64,000 nucleotides of DNA from Arthrobotrys musiformis (Eukaryota; Ascomycota; Orbiliomycetes; Orbiliales; Orbiliaceae). Location of the stretch: NCBI GenBank assembly GCA_036971715.1, contig JAVHJL010000008.1:2046001-2110000 (forward strand), given 5' to 3'. This document shows, piece by piece, positions 24,042 through 34,430 of this stretch. The notes under the pieces were generated by a model. The model searched no databases, was not told the DNA's origin, and saw only the letters and a list, made by a program, of their open reading frames with translations. Numbering within the stretch: position 1 is the stretch's first letter; every line of letters starts with the position of its first letter. The translations under genes were made by a program, and so were the position numbers.

Positions 24042-25737
24042 TCAAAGGGAAGTGATAGTATTCGCAATAGTATCCACCAACAAACTCTGCCCATCACTAA
24101 CGGCATCCGCCTGATCCAAACTCCACTGCACCCACAAATTCTGATCCCTGCTCTGCGCCCCGATAGTAGCAGAAACCCCTCCACCGAATACTTGGAAATA
24201 CTTATAAGTCAATATACCAGGCCTAGCCTCTTCATATCTTATCAAGAAATGAAAGAATTCAGAACTCCTTCGGTACGCGCTTGTATAGAATTCAAACGAG
24301 ACCACCCTATTCCCCGGCTCGGTTCCGTCGATTTGGTAGTATACACCTTGCTGCGTTCCAGCATAGATATATAAATCATCCCAAAGCGCGACAGCGGAGG
24401 TGTTTGGTAGTCTATTTGCACCGGATACGTCGAGAGCGACTGGAAGTTGGCTGTTTATGAAAGATGTCCCTGGTTCTTCGTCGAGGGAAATGAAACCATT
24501 GACCGAAACGTAAATTCTGGAAGCTGAAACATTGTAGATTTCAATGGGGAAGGGGAGTGTGACTGTGTCCCAGATATCGTCGTAGTTATTCGGGGTACCG
24601 TTGATAGGGTCCCCAAAGATTGCGGTTGGGGAAGAAAGTTGGACAATAGGCGCAGTGACGGCTATCAGAATCTTTAGTTTATAATTTTGCCCTGAATTCT
24701 CGACAGAGAATGCTTACTGGATTGAACGGTCACAGTTGTCACACCAACGGTTGAAATTTCGGTCCCAGGGAGTGTCTCAGTTGTCAGAAAGGTGACAGTC
24801 GCATCTATCAGACAAAATTCATCAGAACATATATCAATAGCTTAATTAGGGGTGGCGCATAATTCTTACTTCCAACGGCCGTTGTTGTACTCGTAGTTGC
24901 AACTATAGTTGTTGAAACAGTGGAATTGAAGGTGATAGTGCTGTATTCAGTGGTTGTAATAGTCGTTGATTCGACGAGAGTGGCTCCTGCGGCGTATGGA
25001 TAAATAGTAATAGTGCGTGTACTTGTCAAGAAGCAAGCTATATTATTCGATTACCATGAAAGTAAGAAATGAAGCTCTTCGTCTGCAATGCGGATCATAG
25101 CGGTGTCATGGAGGTACTTACAGCAATCGGGATCTAGAAGAGGGTAACCTCGAGCTTGGAACCTCTTTCTATGCTTCCTGTTGCTCGCAGTAACGGTAAT
25201 GGGGTCTTCGGTGCTATTAAAGTTTAAATTAAGCGAAACCTGTTAGCCCAAATGTATTGTATACACTATATTGTGAACCGAATATAGAATTCCATATATG
25301 CATACACCGTAAGAGTCGGAACAGTCTCAGTCAAAGTGGTGATTTCAAACTCAAATGATGTGTCTGTTTCCGTGGGAGCTTCATTAACAGTCGAAATGGA
25401 TGTATTGCTGAATGTCCGGGTTGTCAAAAAAGTGACAGTCGGGGTCACAAATGTCGTTACAACGGCGGTCTCGGTAACGCTAACGGTGCTCGCACCAATA
25501 GTGGTGTATACGGTGCAGCGTCCACGTGGAATACCAACCGATTCTATTAGAAAATTCGCCATTAGAAATGTGCCATCTTGTATATATATGGGCAGTTAAA
25601 ATAGTTATAGTACCGATTCCTTCAATACAGCTTGCTGACTTGGTGGGGTCGACAGTTATGCATGTTGAGCATGGCGCCTGGCAGATGTATGCCAAAGCGG
25701 TTCCTACCCATAAGAGGGCAAAGAGGAGTAACTTCAT
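24042..25737 (-). CDS. Secreted Ser/Thr-rich surface protein with C-terminal beta-sandwich-like domain, six exons
   Basis: I do not recognise a named family. Six exons (25737-25614, 25543-25306, 25213-25122, 25037-24870, 24804-24718, 24661-24042) all join in phase, giving 442 aa. Residues 1-16 are a signal peptide (MKLLLFALLWVGTALA), followed by a Cys-rich head (ICQAPCSTC, then SCIEGI). Exons 2-5 encode Thr/Val/Ser-rich stalk repeats of the TxTxTxT type, probably heavily O-mannosylated, with a basic insert (NRKHRKRFQARG) that looks like a Kex2 processing site. Exon 6 is a ~200-residue domain. It has the pattern VNGFISL, SAVALWDDLYIY, GVYYQIDG, VSFEFYTS, FHFLIRYEE and SATIGAQS, like the sandwich domains attached to many secreted adhesins and proteases. 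No GPI signal is seen. It forms the left edge of a block of secreted genes. Confidence 0.82.
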
Positions 25738-26976
25738 CCTGATAGATTTTATGATATAAATATGGGTAATTTATAAGGGAAAATATATAAACTGTTATAA
25801 AATACAATAAAGATGTCGGTAGCCTCTCAGAAATCTTAGATCTCACACAGCTAGCTATAGCCTGAGTTATGGATTGGTTGGAAACTCCCTAGTCTGGCGT
25901 CGATATTGCCTTTATATATGTATTCTAAACTCCGTACCTGAAACTCGATTTCTTTTATGGATCTGTCGAGTGAACACGGTTTGAACAGAGTGAATATGTC
26001 TACATAGCATTGGGAAACGTGCTAGGTCAAATGGCTAAGAAAAGCGATATCGATATTCCTAGAGTAACTTCTCGGACATGTGCATACTACTAGTGTTTTG
26101 GCGAGCACAAGTTACAAACATCGTCTCAGGAGCTTACGCAGTAAAGCTGCCCTCATAGACACCCTCGAGTAAATTTGCTTCTATCTTCATGACGTAGATC
26201 ACGGAGAAGTCAGGGTATCTCTAACATAATATATTAATATAGGGATTGGGATTGTGACTCGCATTTGGTACTCGTCCGTGCCGTCCTTTCGACTGAAACC
26301 GGGAAACGGATGCATACAGTTATCCCTCAAATGCGTATCAACCGTTCCACCACAGTAAAGTACCTTCGATTCTATGCATAAAATTCTGATCGAACCGGGT
26401 TTAACCCAAAGATTTTACCTGACACATAACTCGCGGAAGATCGCTTCTTTGTATCGACGTTTCGGAAAACTTATATTTCTGGGGGATGTCGTACTTTCCA
26501 AATTCGTATAGAATCGCTGAAAATCTGAGGAACGTTCGAACCTGCATATGGACCTACCTAATCTTATTCGTCTTTTACCTGTAACTGTCTCTGTATGACT
26601 TCGGGAAGGCAGGCCGCGTGTGACGTCGCTCAAGGTGGCCGTGCACGCCGTGATTTAAAGCGTGTAGTTCGTACCACTTCAGCGCGGAGATGTTGCATTT
26701 TCGGAGTTCTATTGACGTACAAAAACATAACATTCGATGTTTATTCTCGAATTTTTGTGAGAGAGAAGGTGTTATTAAGTTGACTATGGGCACATGAAAC
26801 TGTAAATTATTCAAATGCCTCTTATGATAGGCTGTTACATGTGAGACCAAGATCTATAGACAAAGGTAACTAAAGCGAATCTAATGTCGAGGCACGTTTC
26901 CAGAAAGCCAAAGTTCGAGAGATAAATTTAAAGTTCATATGCCAATGCGAGCATAGAATATTTTTGTTACCTCCAG
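25738..26976. other. Intergenic, AT-rich
   Basis: This is the promoter of the 24042-25737 gene and the 3' flank of the next. I see no ORF with coding character. Confidence 0.5.
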
Positions 26977-27714
26977 CTAAGCCAAGATCATAGTGTAGAA
27001 AAGAGGAGGTAGTCTGAGCGTTTGTAAATAGATGCTGGCTCGGCCTTGGTCTCCTCTGATATCTGCCTGCTGCATGCTGAAAATTGCTGGTCTCTCCAAA
27101 ACACCCGAATTATCCATTTGCTGAACACCGATCATGGTCCTACAATACCTGTCGCTATAGAATACGACACCTCTTGCCCAAGAATGTCCACGCTCGTCGT
27201 AGGATGAAGGATTGTTGTCGAAGGAGAATTTAGTAGCCCACATGAGACGGTTGCTTCCAGTGTCGAAAAGGATATCCTTCTCAGTGGCGGAGTTTCGAGC
27301 TTTGGCGACCCACTGAACGCACCTACCAATATCCTCAACCTTGAAATGGATTGAGATACTGGCTTTTCGGTATTCGTCACTGAAGTATTCAATCAGACCG
27401 CTGATAATTGGTGACCCTGACTTCGTGTTTGACATCATGTTCGGATAGACCGTATCGTCTGCTGAACTAGGAGGACGAGCCGTGACAGGAACTATATCCT
27501 GAATTTGGTATGTCTGGGCTGGAGCTGCGGTCGCGGGCGCGTTCGCAGGCACATTTGCAGCCGCGGCCTTCGGTTTATCACTGGAAAACCAATCCCAGAA
27601 GCCCGCTACGGGTAGTGGATCTGCGTCTGGAGATGGTATAGCTAGTGCCCCGAGTGGAAACCAAACTCCTGCGACAAGAAGGAGCCACAGGCTCAGTAAA
27701 CTGCTTGAAATCAT
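26977..27714 (-). CDS. Small secreted protein, two-Cys motif family, 245 aa
   Basis: The protein is not recognised. The start at 27714 is preferred over an upstream in-frame ATG at 27810 because it gives a clean signal peptide (residues 1-~25, ending LGALA). The mature part begins with a Pro/Ala-rich segment and has exactly two cysteines: one in DIGRCVQW and one in GVVFYSDRYCRTMIGV. The spacing and context of the second (aromatic-x-Asp-x-x-Cys-x-x-x-Ile) recur in the next three secreted genes. The C terminus (LRLPPLFYTMILA) is hydrophobic but short. It is a single uninterrupted exon. The call of effector-like or surface protein is inference from size, secretion and neighbourhood. Confidence 0.72.
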   Translation of the reverse strand: MISSSLLSLWLLLVAGVWFPLGALAIPSPDADPLPVAGFWDWFSSDKPKAAAANVPANAPATAAPAQTYQIQDIVPVTARPPSSADDTVYPNMMSNTKSGSPIISGLIEYFSDEYRKASISIHFKVEDIGRCVQWVAKARNSATEKDILFDTGSNRLMWATKFSFDNNPSSYDERGHSWARGVVFYSDRYCRTMIGVQQMDNSGVLERPAIFSMQQADIRGDQGRASIYLQTLRLPPLFYTMILA

Positions 27715-28244
27715 TTCGTTGGTGCTGGCTTCCGGTTTTGGCTTCGCCCTCAAGCATCCACGTACGATAAACGAGACTTCAAATGAAAAGCAACGACGAG
27801 GTGACACCAAATCTATAGAGAAAGGCTAGAGCAATTGCCAAAATAACCTTCCTTCTTTGAGGTTTATATTGGGTCCTACAGGTACAATATGTGAGATCCC
27901 CCCACGAGTCAAACACGAGGCCGGCCTTATGTATAAACGAAGCAAGGAATCTAAGACTCGCATTTAAACGCCGCCCCGTCTGGGTTTGAGGTGACTTTGG
28001 GAACATATTAGAGGGAAATAAACCACGGAATCGATTAAAGGGTATTAGTAATGCATTCCAGCTATGGAGAACATAAAAATAGCTCGAAATATCGGCCCGT
28101 CCAGTCTTACAAACTTGAGGTGATATGCGTTTATTCATCTAACTCAGTAATCTACAGCGATGCCAATGATTTCCTCCCCAGACTTGCGATTAATATTCGG
28201 AGCGTCCTGGTGTACATTGTACTAGATCCCTTTATGAATCCATC
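27715..28244. other. Intergenic upstream of 27714
   Basis: Promoter-type sequence for the minus-strand gene ending at 26977. Nothing else is supported. It leads into the tandem repeat of the next gene. Confidence 0.5.
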
Positions 28245-28387
28245 GGTGCACTTGTATGTGGCTCTTTCGCCGGTGCAATTAAGTACTTGTATGTGGCTCT
28301 TCCACCGGTACACCTGTATGTGATTCGGCCACTGGTACCGCTGTATGTGATTCGGCCACTGGTACCGCTGTATGTGTCTCTACTTTC
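28245..28387. repeat. 27-bp tandem repeat at the 3' end of a secreted-protein gene
   Basis: There are five head-to-tail units: 28245-28271, 28272-28306, 28307-28333, 28334-28360 and a degenerate 28361-28387. Each is 27 bases (nine codons) except the second, which is 35 because of an extra ATTAAGTA at 28278-28285. Units 3-5 lie inside the minus-strand coding region and encode the repeating VPVAESHT-like tail. Units 1 and 2 lie beyond the present stop codon. Confidence 0.9.
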
Positions 28388-29013
28388 GGCGGTGGATGCC
28401 CCATGTGATGGCCCTCCTTAGCATCTAACTTTAGCTTCCTCCAACCTATCCAATATCCCCGCATTGGCATCTCTGCATCTAGAAGATACTCCGAGACTCT
28501 CTTAACATCTTTCTCATTACCCCAGGTACGGTCGATTGTGAACTGCAGAGGCCCATCATAGGCATCTCGGATTGGTATAGTGCAATTACCATCCTCGTAA
28601 AATTTAAAGGTGTAATCGTAGCTTGTCGACCATGGATCTTGGTCACTCGGTCTGGTCGGCCCAAAGAAGCCGACATGCATGTTGCCGTAAAGCCAAATAA
28701 AATTCGGCTTTGATCTTATGATATAGTCGCTCCATTCTGTGTGTTGTTCGCATAGGACGGCTGTATAAGCGGTACAGATTTTTAGGAAGCTTAGCTCCCC
28801 CTTGTATTCTGCCCAGCATGCATGGGTTTTGAAACCCGCAGCATGGCGATTTAGGTCTGCTGTAGCAGGGACAGATACCGTCTCCGGGTGCAATTCTGTT
28901 GCGGAGTGCATTGTGTTATTGTGCCACCCCCATGTCACTTGCAGTATCATGTTTGCCTGACATGTGAGGAATAGCGAGGAGAGGAGAGGATATTTAAATA
29001 AGAATTGCTTCAT
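28279..29013 (-). CDS. Small secreted protein with C-terminal nine-residue repeats, 244 aa
   Basis: The protein is not recognised. A signal peptide covers residues 1-~20 (MKQFLFKYPLLSSLFLTCQA). The mature domain has four cysteines; the last lies in YTFKFYEDGNCTIPIRDAY, matching the aromatic-x-Asp/Glu-x-x-Cys-x-x-x-Ile motif of the neighbouring secreted genes (26977, 29498, 32261). The C terminus is a nine-residue repeat, HTAVPVAES, repeated with small changes. The stop codon (28281-28279) sits inside an 8-base insertion in the repeat. Without those 8 bases the frame would run on through about 15 more codons of the same repeat to a TAA at 28234-28232. The gene is therefore probably a recently shortened allele, or the repeat number varies between strains. 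Confidence 0.75.
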   Translation of the reverse strand: MKQFLFKYPLLSSLFLTCQANMILQVTWGWHNNTMHSATELHPETVSVPATADLNRHAAGFKTHACWAEYKGELSFLKICTAYTAVLCEQHTEWSDYIIRSKPNFIWLYGNMHVGFFGPTRPSDQDPWSTSYDYTFKFYEDGNCTIPIRDAYDGPLQFTIDRTWGNEKDVKRVSEYLLDAEMPMRGYWIGWRKLKLDAKEGHHMGHPPPKVETHTAVPVAESHTAVPVAESHTGVPVEEPHTST

Positions 29014-29497
29014 ATTGTGGAGCTCGTTATGGTTATACTGGTTCAGCCGCGAGACTTGAATTTTCGTAGATGTTCAGGGTATTCTCATGAAGTGAATTAA
29101 AAGTGTAACTATGATTCTGGCAGAAATTATAGGGTACGTAGACGTAATTTATATATTTGAATAATATTTTAGTCTATGCGAGATCTACGACAGTCGATCA
29201 AATTATTTAGTCTCACATCGATCTTGCGAGCGATCACAATTGATAGCCGGTCATATCAGCCTTGGGACCGCGCCGTTTTGTGCCACATGGCTATAGAGGA
29301 AATTCTAGAATTCTTGGAGTTTCATGGCCACATGGCCAGAAACGTTGAGATTGCGCACATTGTGAGATGTCGTTTTGAAACCTCAGGACTAGCATAAACC
29401 GAATCTGCGTACGTACAAAAATTGGAACAAGCACCCAAAGGGAAAGGTTAAGTGGTTACCGGCGCTTTATTGGGGAAATTTATGGTGCAGAGGAAAA
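29014..29497. other. Intergenic within the secreted-gene block
   Basis: Upstream region of the 29013 start and 3' flank of the 29498 gene. No other feature is seen. Confidence 0.5.
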
Positions 29498-30400
29498 CTA
29501 CTCTGCAGGAGCGTCCGCCTTAAGTTTGGGGAGGTAGGTTCCATCAGCCAATGGCTCCAGCCCAAAGAGCTGACCTTCAGTAAGTCCCAGAAGTTTATAA
29601 TAGAATGGGACGCGATCTCCATCGACAAACTTCTCGCTCTCTGGTGGCCATGCATCTCCAACATCGATTCTCGACTCGCAGGCTTCATCTCTGAAAGCAA
29701 GAGCATCAGTTCCAAGACGTTCAGTTTTCCCCATCGAAAGGTTGATCGTTTCCCGTGGGTCGCTATCCACCCATGCCATCGTACCAGGTTGGCAGACGTT
29801 CAATTTGTCAAGTCTACCATTCGTTTGGGGTAGTTTGCCAATGTTCGACTCGAGTTTCCCCCGAGGGCCTGTGAAAGTCACTGTCATTTCGAAGATGTCA
29901 GTACCTTTAGCAACGGCATCCTCTGCTTCAGCCACAGTGTTTGCCAATTGTCCAAGGTTATTCTGGGCATTCGCTCCTTCGGCCACGGCCTTTGAGGTGT
30001 CTTCTGCGTCTGCTCCAGGAGCTTGGGCTTGGACAATAGCACTCTCTCCGCCATCGCCAAGGTTTTGAGTGATGCCGGCGATTTCTGGCAGGGGACTAGC
30101 TTCGGTGTCAGCTTTATTTTGATCATTCGAGGATTCGCTTTGGTCATTTTGTTCCGCTGGTGGTGGCGGCGCAGCATCATCTGGTTGTGCTTCTCCTTCC
30201 TGGGGTTGCTCTGGAGGGGGTTGGTCCTGGGGAGCATCTGTCGGTGCCTCTTCCGTAATATCAATAATTTCGCCATCTGGGCCATCTACCGTAACCTCTG
30301 CATCCTGGGCTCGAGGATGCGGGTTAGCCAGCGCGACAGCTAAGATTGGTGAGGCGTACAAGAATGCCAAAGTGGCAGCGGTAAAGAATTGAAACCTCAT
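29498..30400 (-). CDS. Secreted protein with acidic Pro/Gln-rich N-terminal half, two-Cys motif, 300 aa
   Basis: The protein is not recognised. The start at 30400 gives a signal peptide of ~25 residues (ends ILAVALA); an upstream in-frame ATG at 30466 would bury it. Residues ~30-170 are low-complexity and acidic (runs of Pro, Gln, Asp, Glu, Ala). The C-terminal ~130 residues look folded, with just two cysteines: LNVCQPGTMAW and ALAFRDEACESRIDVG. The second fits the motif shared with 26977, 28279 and 32261. Near the end is RVPFYYKLLGL, which resembles APFYYRL of the 33417 protein. It is one uninterrupted exon. The function is unknown. Confidence 0.74.
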   Translation of the reverse strand: MRFQFFTAATLAFLYASPILAVALANPHPRAQDAEVTVDGPDGEIIDITEEAPTDAPQDQPPPEQPQEGEAQPDDAAPPPPAEQNDQSESSNDQNKADTEASPLPEIAGITQNLGDGGESAIVQAQAPGADAEDTSKAVAEGANAQNNLGQLANTVAEAEDAVAKGTDIFEMTVTFTGPRGKLESNIGKLPQTNGRLDKLNVCQPGTMAWVDSDPRETINLSMGKTERLGTDALAFRDEACESRIDVGDAWPPESEKFVDGDRVPFYYKLLGLTEGQLFGLEPLADGTYLPKLKADAPAE

Positions 30401-32260
30401 TGCAAGACTTCGGTCGCCGATGATCCTGTACCTAGTTTGGTATGTACGATTGTAAAAAGGCTTCACGGATCAAAGGATTGATTCGTACCCAAGATAATAA
30501 TTTTAAACTCCTAAGTTTATTTCAACATTTTGAGATAACCTAGGTATATAAGTATCCGGTAGCGTGGCTGCCATGAGGGAAGTGCGGGCTGGGCTATCTC
30601 CCTCAATACCGAGCTCTGGGGATTTGTGCTCAGGAGGGGCTGAGCGAGATCAAGGGCTTTGCTAGGGGACTCGATAGTCCTCAAAGAACCAATACCGCGC
30701 GAATTCCCGTTATATTCACTCACATAAGCAGTACCGAAAGAGGATGGAATGTTCTAGGCGCGCTACGATATTAACCATCGGTGCTTTTTGCTGTAGGGCT
30801 GAGAACTCCCTTACATTAGCGCGCGGGCCCGTCGGGAAACCCTTGATATCTCGCCTCTTCCTTCCCTTATTATCTCTATCATATGATTTTAGCGTGGGAT
30901 GCTGGGAAGAATGTCGGTGGATTAACTTAGGTCATCCATTAGAAAACAATTTGTACAAACAAAGCTTTAAAGACTATACATAATCCCTACTGTAGCTATC
31001 AATCATAAATTTACCTTACCGTCCGCACGTTGGCCCTGCCATACGTATCATACATCTATATATACATCAATAGCTATTTCCAGCTTATCAAATTCCTAAA
31101 GCTCATGGACTGTGAGCGAGGCCTCCTTGCCCACATCCTGAACTAGAGGTTTGATAACTATAGAAATAAATGCCCATTTAAAGATTGGACGACACATGCC
31201 GTCACACCGTGTACCAACCGATAGAGAAACCGTCGAAAAGGGGATGATAAACAGCTCTAGGAAGATAATCCCCGAGGTGTATCCCTTCTATAATTATACG
31301 CATCGTCGTGAAACCGTATCAACGCCGTTCGCGAGATCTGTAGCGTAAAGATCTGTACCTATGCCGATATCTGTATCTCCGAAGCTGTCTTTCGTCTCCC
31401 AAGATGCGTAGTTTGACATTTTCGTTCCCGCAGTTTTCGCAAGTATCGCGGAATATAAGAGCCAAGACCGATCGAGTTTCACCACTGTCTTCTTTCAAAG
31501 AGCAACTGAACATAACCAAAATATATTTCTTAGCTCCCTTCTATCCAACAACAGCTTGGGGTTTTCAAGAGAGAATTGGACAAACCGTTGGAGAGTGAAA
31601 TGGAATGATTTGTTAACTTGGGGGTGTATGATTCCACGCAGCGAATCTTTTTTAGACTTGGAGATATCGTCAATCGACATAGCGTAGGTCGATGTTGCAA
31701 GAGGGAGGGAGAGGAAGGTGAATAGTATTTTTCAGCCTTACAAGGATAAAGGAGCGTCTACAGAACTTGTAGATGATTTTGCTACTTCAGCCTTATTTAT
31801 ATGCTCTGACGCCATATCGGAAGTTTCTTGAATCCGGCGCAACTTTCAGTTTGCGCATGACTGTTTCAAATTCTCTTTTTTTTGCGTTTCGCTACCAAAG
31901 TGGATACTTCCCCGTCGTATTGCAGTATTCGGAAACTTACGATAATCTGTATCCCTTGACTTTTTGTGATCAATTTATCTCAAATTACGGGCAAGCAAGC
32001 CAATAGTTTAGTTTTTGTAGAATGCGCTGAGGTTCTAGAGTGGAGTTGCAGGGATACAAGGGTGTGTAGATGAGGCAGATTGATACAGATTATTAGGTTA
32101 GCGAAGAAAAAACCCGTACATGCTCGCTACCATGTAGGCAGGGTTTAAACGTTTATCAATCGATTATTCCGTGTGATTACCTTTTTCAAATAAGATCACC
32201 ACAGACTTACGCAAGATCTTCCCTTAAATCGAAGCACACGCGGGCTTTAAGTTACCAACA
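30401..32260. other. 1.86 kb intergenic between divergent secreted genes
   Basis: No gene is supported. A minus-strand frame at 31319-31519 includes a DTCENCGNENVK stretch, but the adjoining sequence degenerates into a repeat-like Arg/Tyr run caused by short GATATC/GATACAGAT motifs. It could be a decayed gene piece. Confidence 0.45.
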
Positions 32261-32713
32261 ATGGCGATAATATCGCGGCTCGGTATCTTCACGTACACCC
32301 TCACCCTCGCAGCAATTGTGTGGGCAAACAAAGGCAAGAACGACTTCTTCTCCGTCGATTTCGATCTTTATCCAGAAGACCACGGGCACGTCTACGGTAA
32401 AAAACTCAGGATCGATCCAGGTTTGCAGGGGAAATGTATTGAATTCGCCGCGGTCTACAATTTAACGGTGCCATCTTGGCCTGAAACTATCTATTTTCCA
32501 CCAGAGCCAGTCCCTCCGCAATATGACCTAAGACTTTATCAAGATACCGATTGCTCCAAGCCAATCGACGAGGATGGCTGGCCGTGGTCGGCGGATATGG
32601 AAGGGGAGGATTGGGACTATGTTTTTGGATATTCCAGACTTACCCCAGCGGAACCGGTTGAGAGTACTCATGAACCACAATTTTTGAAGCCTATTGCACC
32701 ACCGGGGTCTTGA
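32261..32713 (+). CDS. Small secreted protein, two-Cys motif family, 150 aa
   Basis: The protein is not recognised. A signal peptide covers residues 1-22 (ends AAIVWA). The mature chain of ~128 residues is acidic, aromatic-rich and Pro-rich, with exactly two cysteines: LQGKCIEFAAVYN and YDLRLYQDTDCSKPIDED. This is the shortest member of the local set and shows the shared motif with little else attached: an early Cys next to an aromatic residue, then aromatic-x-Asp-x-x-Cys-x-x-x-Ile. There is no intron. The start lies in a good context (CCAACAATGGCG). Confidence 0.76.
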   Translation: MAIISRLGIFTYTLTLAAIVWANKGKNDFFSVDFDLYPEDHGHVYGKKLRIDPGLQGKCIEFAAVYNLTVPSWPETIYFPPEPVPPQYDLRLYQDTDCSKPIDEDGWPWSADMEGEDWDYVFGYSRLTPAEPVESTHEPQFLKPIAPPGS

Positions 32714-33416
32714 CTCGATACAAAGCAATGGTCATACATGCACATGAGCTAGTTAGAACGCTCAACCCTACCGCAAATATATACCAACCACAATGTAACT
32801 ATAAAGAAGTCAAACTGGATAGAGAATAGAAAGCCCTGTGGCAAAATTCTGATAATATCGGAATAAAAATATCTAGGGAAAAAAAAAAAAAAGGTAGACC
32901 CATGAAATCGTCCCCGGAACTGAGATTCGCAGTTGAACTCTGCATATTGTGAGCTCGAAAATTTCCAACAAGGAGTTCTGCGTTGCTCCCCGGCAGGGGG
33001 GAATCCAAAAACTGATTGCTGTGAGCAAGTTTGCTCAGACTCGAGGTATATAAAATTTCCACAAACCCTGAACCCCCCCGAAATCACTTCTTAAACTTGC
33101 TCTTATTCCCTAAACCCCCCTTTTCCACGTTATCAATGCAACAATCTACAACAACTGCATATTTCGATATGGCTCCACCAACGCCAATAGCCTATAGTCT
33201 CCCAAAATTCGTTCAATGCTTGCGGTAACCTCCTCAGAAGTGCATACGTAAGCACTATAACTAAACTTAGACGAAAGTCGATTGAGTTCCATGTTTCAGT
33301 CGGGAACCTTAGCCTCCCTTCATTCCAGAAAGTTCGACCTCTCCGGTCTCGCTCCCCGATAAAGTTGCCAATCAAAAATACCAAAAATCTTCTTTGTTTC
33401 GTTTTCAAATGTCGGA
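32714..33416. other. Intergenic between tandem secreted genes
   Basis: AT-rich, with an A run near 32879-32892. No coding sequence is recognised. Confidence 0.5.
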
Positions 33417-34220
33417 ATGATGGTTTATGCCGCTGAAATGCTAACGGCTACATTACTGGCAGCCTTTGCTTTCGTCCGGGCTTTTGCGAGAGATCCTATA
33501 CCATTGAATTCAAATATTGCTGGAAGCAATAATGCTCCACCCCCCGGGTTTTCGGAAACATTATCCATCTACGGTCCCGAACCGAACGTCGTCCCGCTGA
33601 AAACACAGGCTGCGTATTTTAGCATGCTTCTTCAACTTAGCTCTACAAACGAATGGGATGCATTCAATGTCTTTACGACTGATTATACTACTTGTCATAC
33701 ACTGAACCCGGCTATTAGAGCTATAAAATCACGTGTTCGGGCCGCACTTAGCTCGACGGGTTCTAGAGATGCGCAACCGGGGATTAAAAATATGGGGTTT
33801 CGATTCCCTGATAATACGGTTGCTCCCGATATTAGCATAAAGGTTTTCCGAACTGCGCCCCCGGTGGTTAAAGGTGGGAGAGTCGCTTCAGGGAGCACGA
33901 ATCCGTACGGCTCATGCTATGAGGCAGCCGGCTCGAGAGATTCACGGGTGGTGAATATTCAAGAGTGGATAGATATGAATGAGGATGACAGGTTGAAATG
34001 GCTGAAGCCGAGATGGTGGGCTCCGTTTTACTACCGGCTACGGGAAACAGACTCATTCTTAGTGATGCCGCCTCCGGTTAAGGAGAGGGCAAGTTTGGGT
34101 GTTCAGGCGGGACCCCAGGCAGGAAGAACGGCGAGGCTTCAAGCACAGAAAGAGAGCGATGGAAGCAGAAGACGAGATGAATCTTACGAAGCTCTGAGAG
34201 AGCTAGGAATTCAAATTTGA
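33417..34220 (+). CDS. Secreted protein of unknown function, 267 aa
   Basis: The protein is not recognised. A signal peptide of ~24 residues (ends AFVRAFA) follows two adjacent Met codons at 33417 and 33420. The mature chain has two cysteines, in DYTTCHTLN and YGSCYEAAG. It lacks the exact aromatic-x-Asp-x-x-Cys pattern of its neighbours but ends its folded part with RWWAPFYYRLRETDSFLVMP, similar to the VPFYYKLLGL of the 29498 protein. The last ~45 residues are charged and probably disordered. It is one exon and lies in tandem with 32261-32713. Confidence 0.74.
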   Translation: MMVYAAEMLTATLLAAFAFVRAFARDPIPLNSNIAGSNNAPPPGFSETLSIYGPEPNVVPLKTQAAYFSMLLQLSSTNEWDAFNVFTTDYTTCHTLNPAIRAIKSRVRAALSSTGSRDAQPGIKNMGFRFPDNTVAPDISIKVFRTAPPVVKGGRVASGSTNPYGSCYEAAGSRDSRVVNIQEWIDMNEDDRLKWLKPRWWAPFYYRLRETDSFLVMPPPVKERASLGVQAGPQAGRTARLQAQKESDGSRRRDESYEALRELGIQI

Positions 34221-34430
34221 TAGTAGAGCTCTACAGGGACTTTTAGCCCCCCCGCCATAGTTCGAAGTAAACTCGCATATAAAAAAATAATACGGCTCGC
34301 AATACATTAATGCACCGGAGCTTTCCCATCCAATTTGGCTTATTCCAAACCATTCGCAGAATCTATTTGAGGAGATCGTCTAAACCTAAACGCAACAAAA
34401 AATCAAATCAAATGGTTGTTCCCAAGACCG

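Noticed and set aside
31319..31519. Minus-strand frame with a DTCENCGNENVK zinc-ribbon-like piece
   Set aside because: The rest of the frame is a Tyr/Arg run made by short repeated GATATC/ACAGAT words. No continuation was found, so it was not called as a gene.
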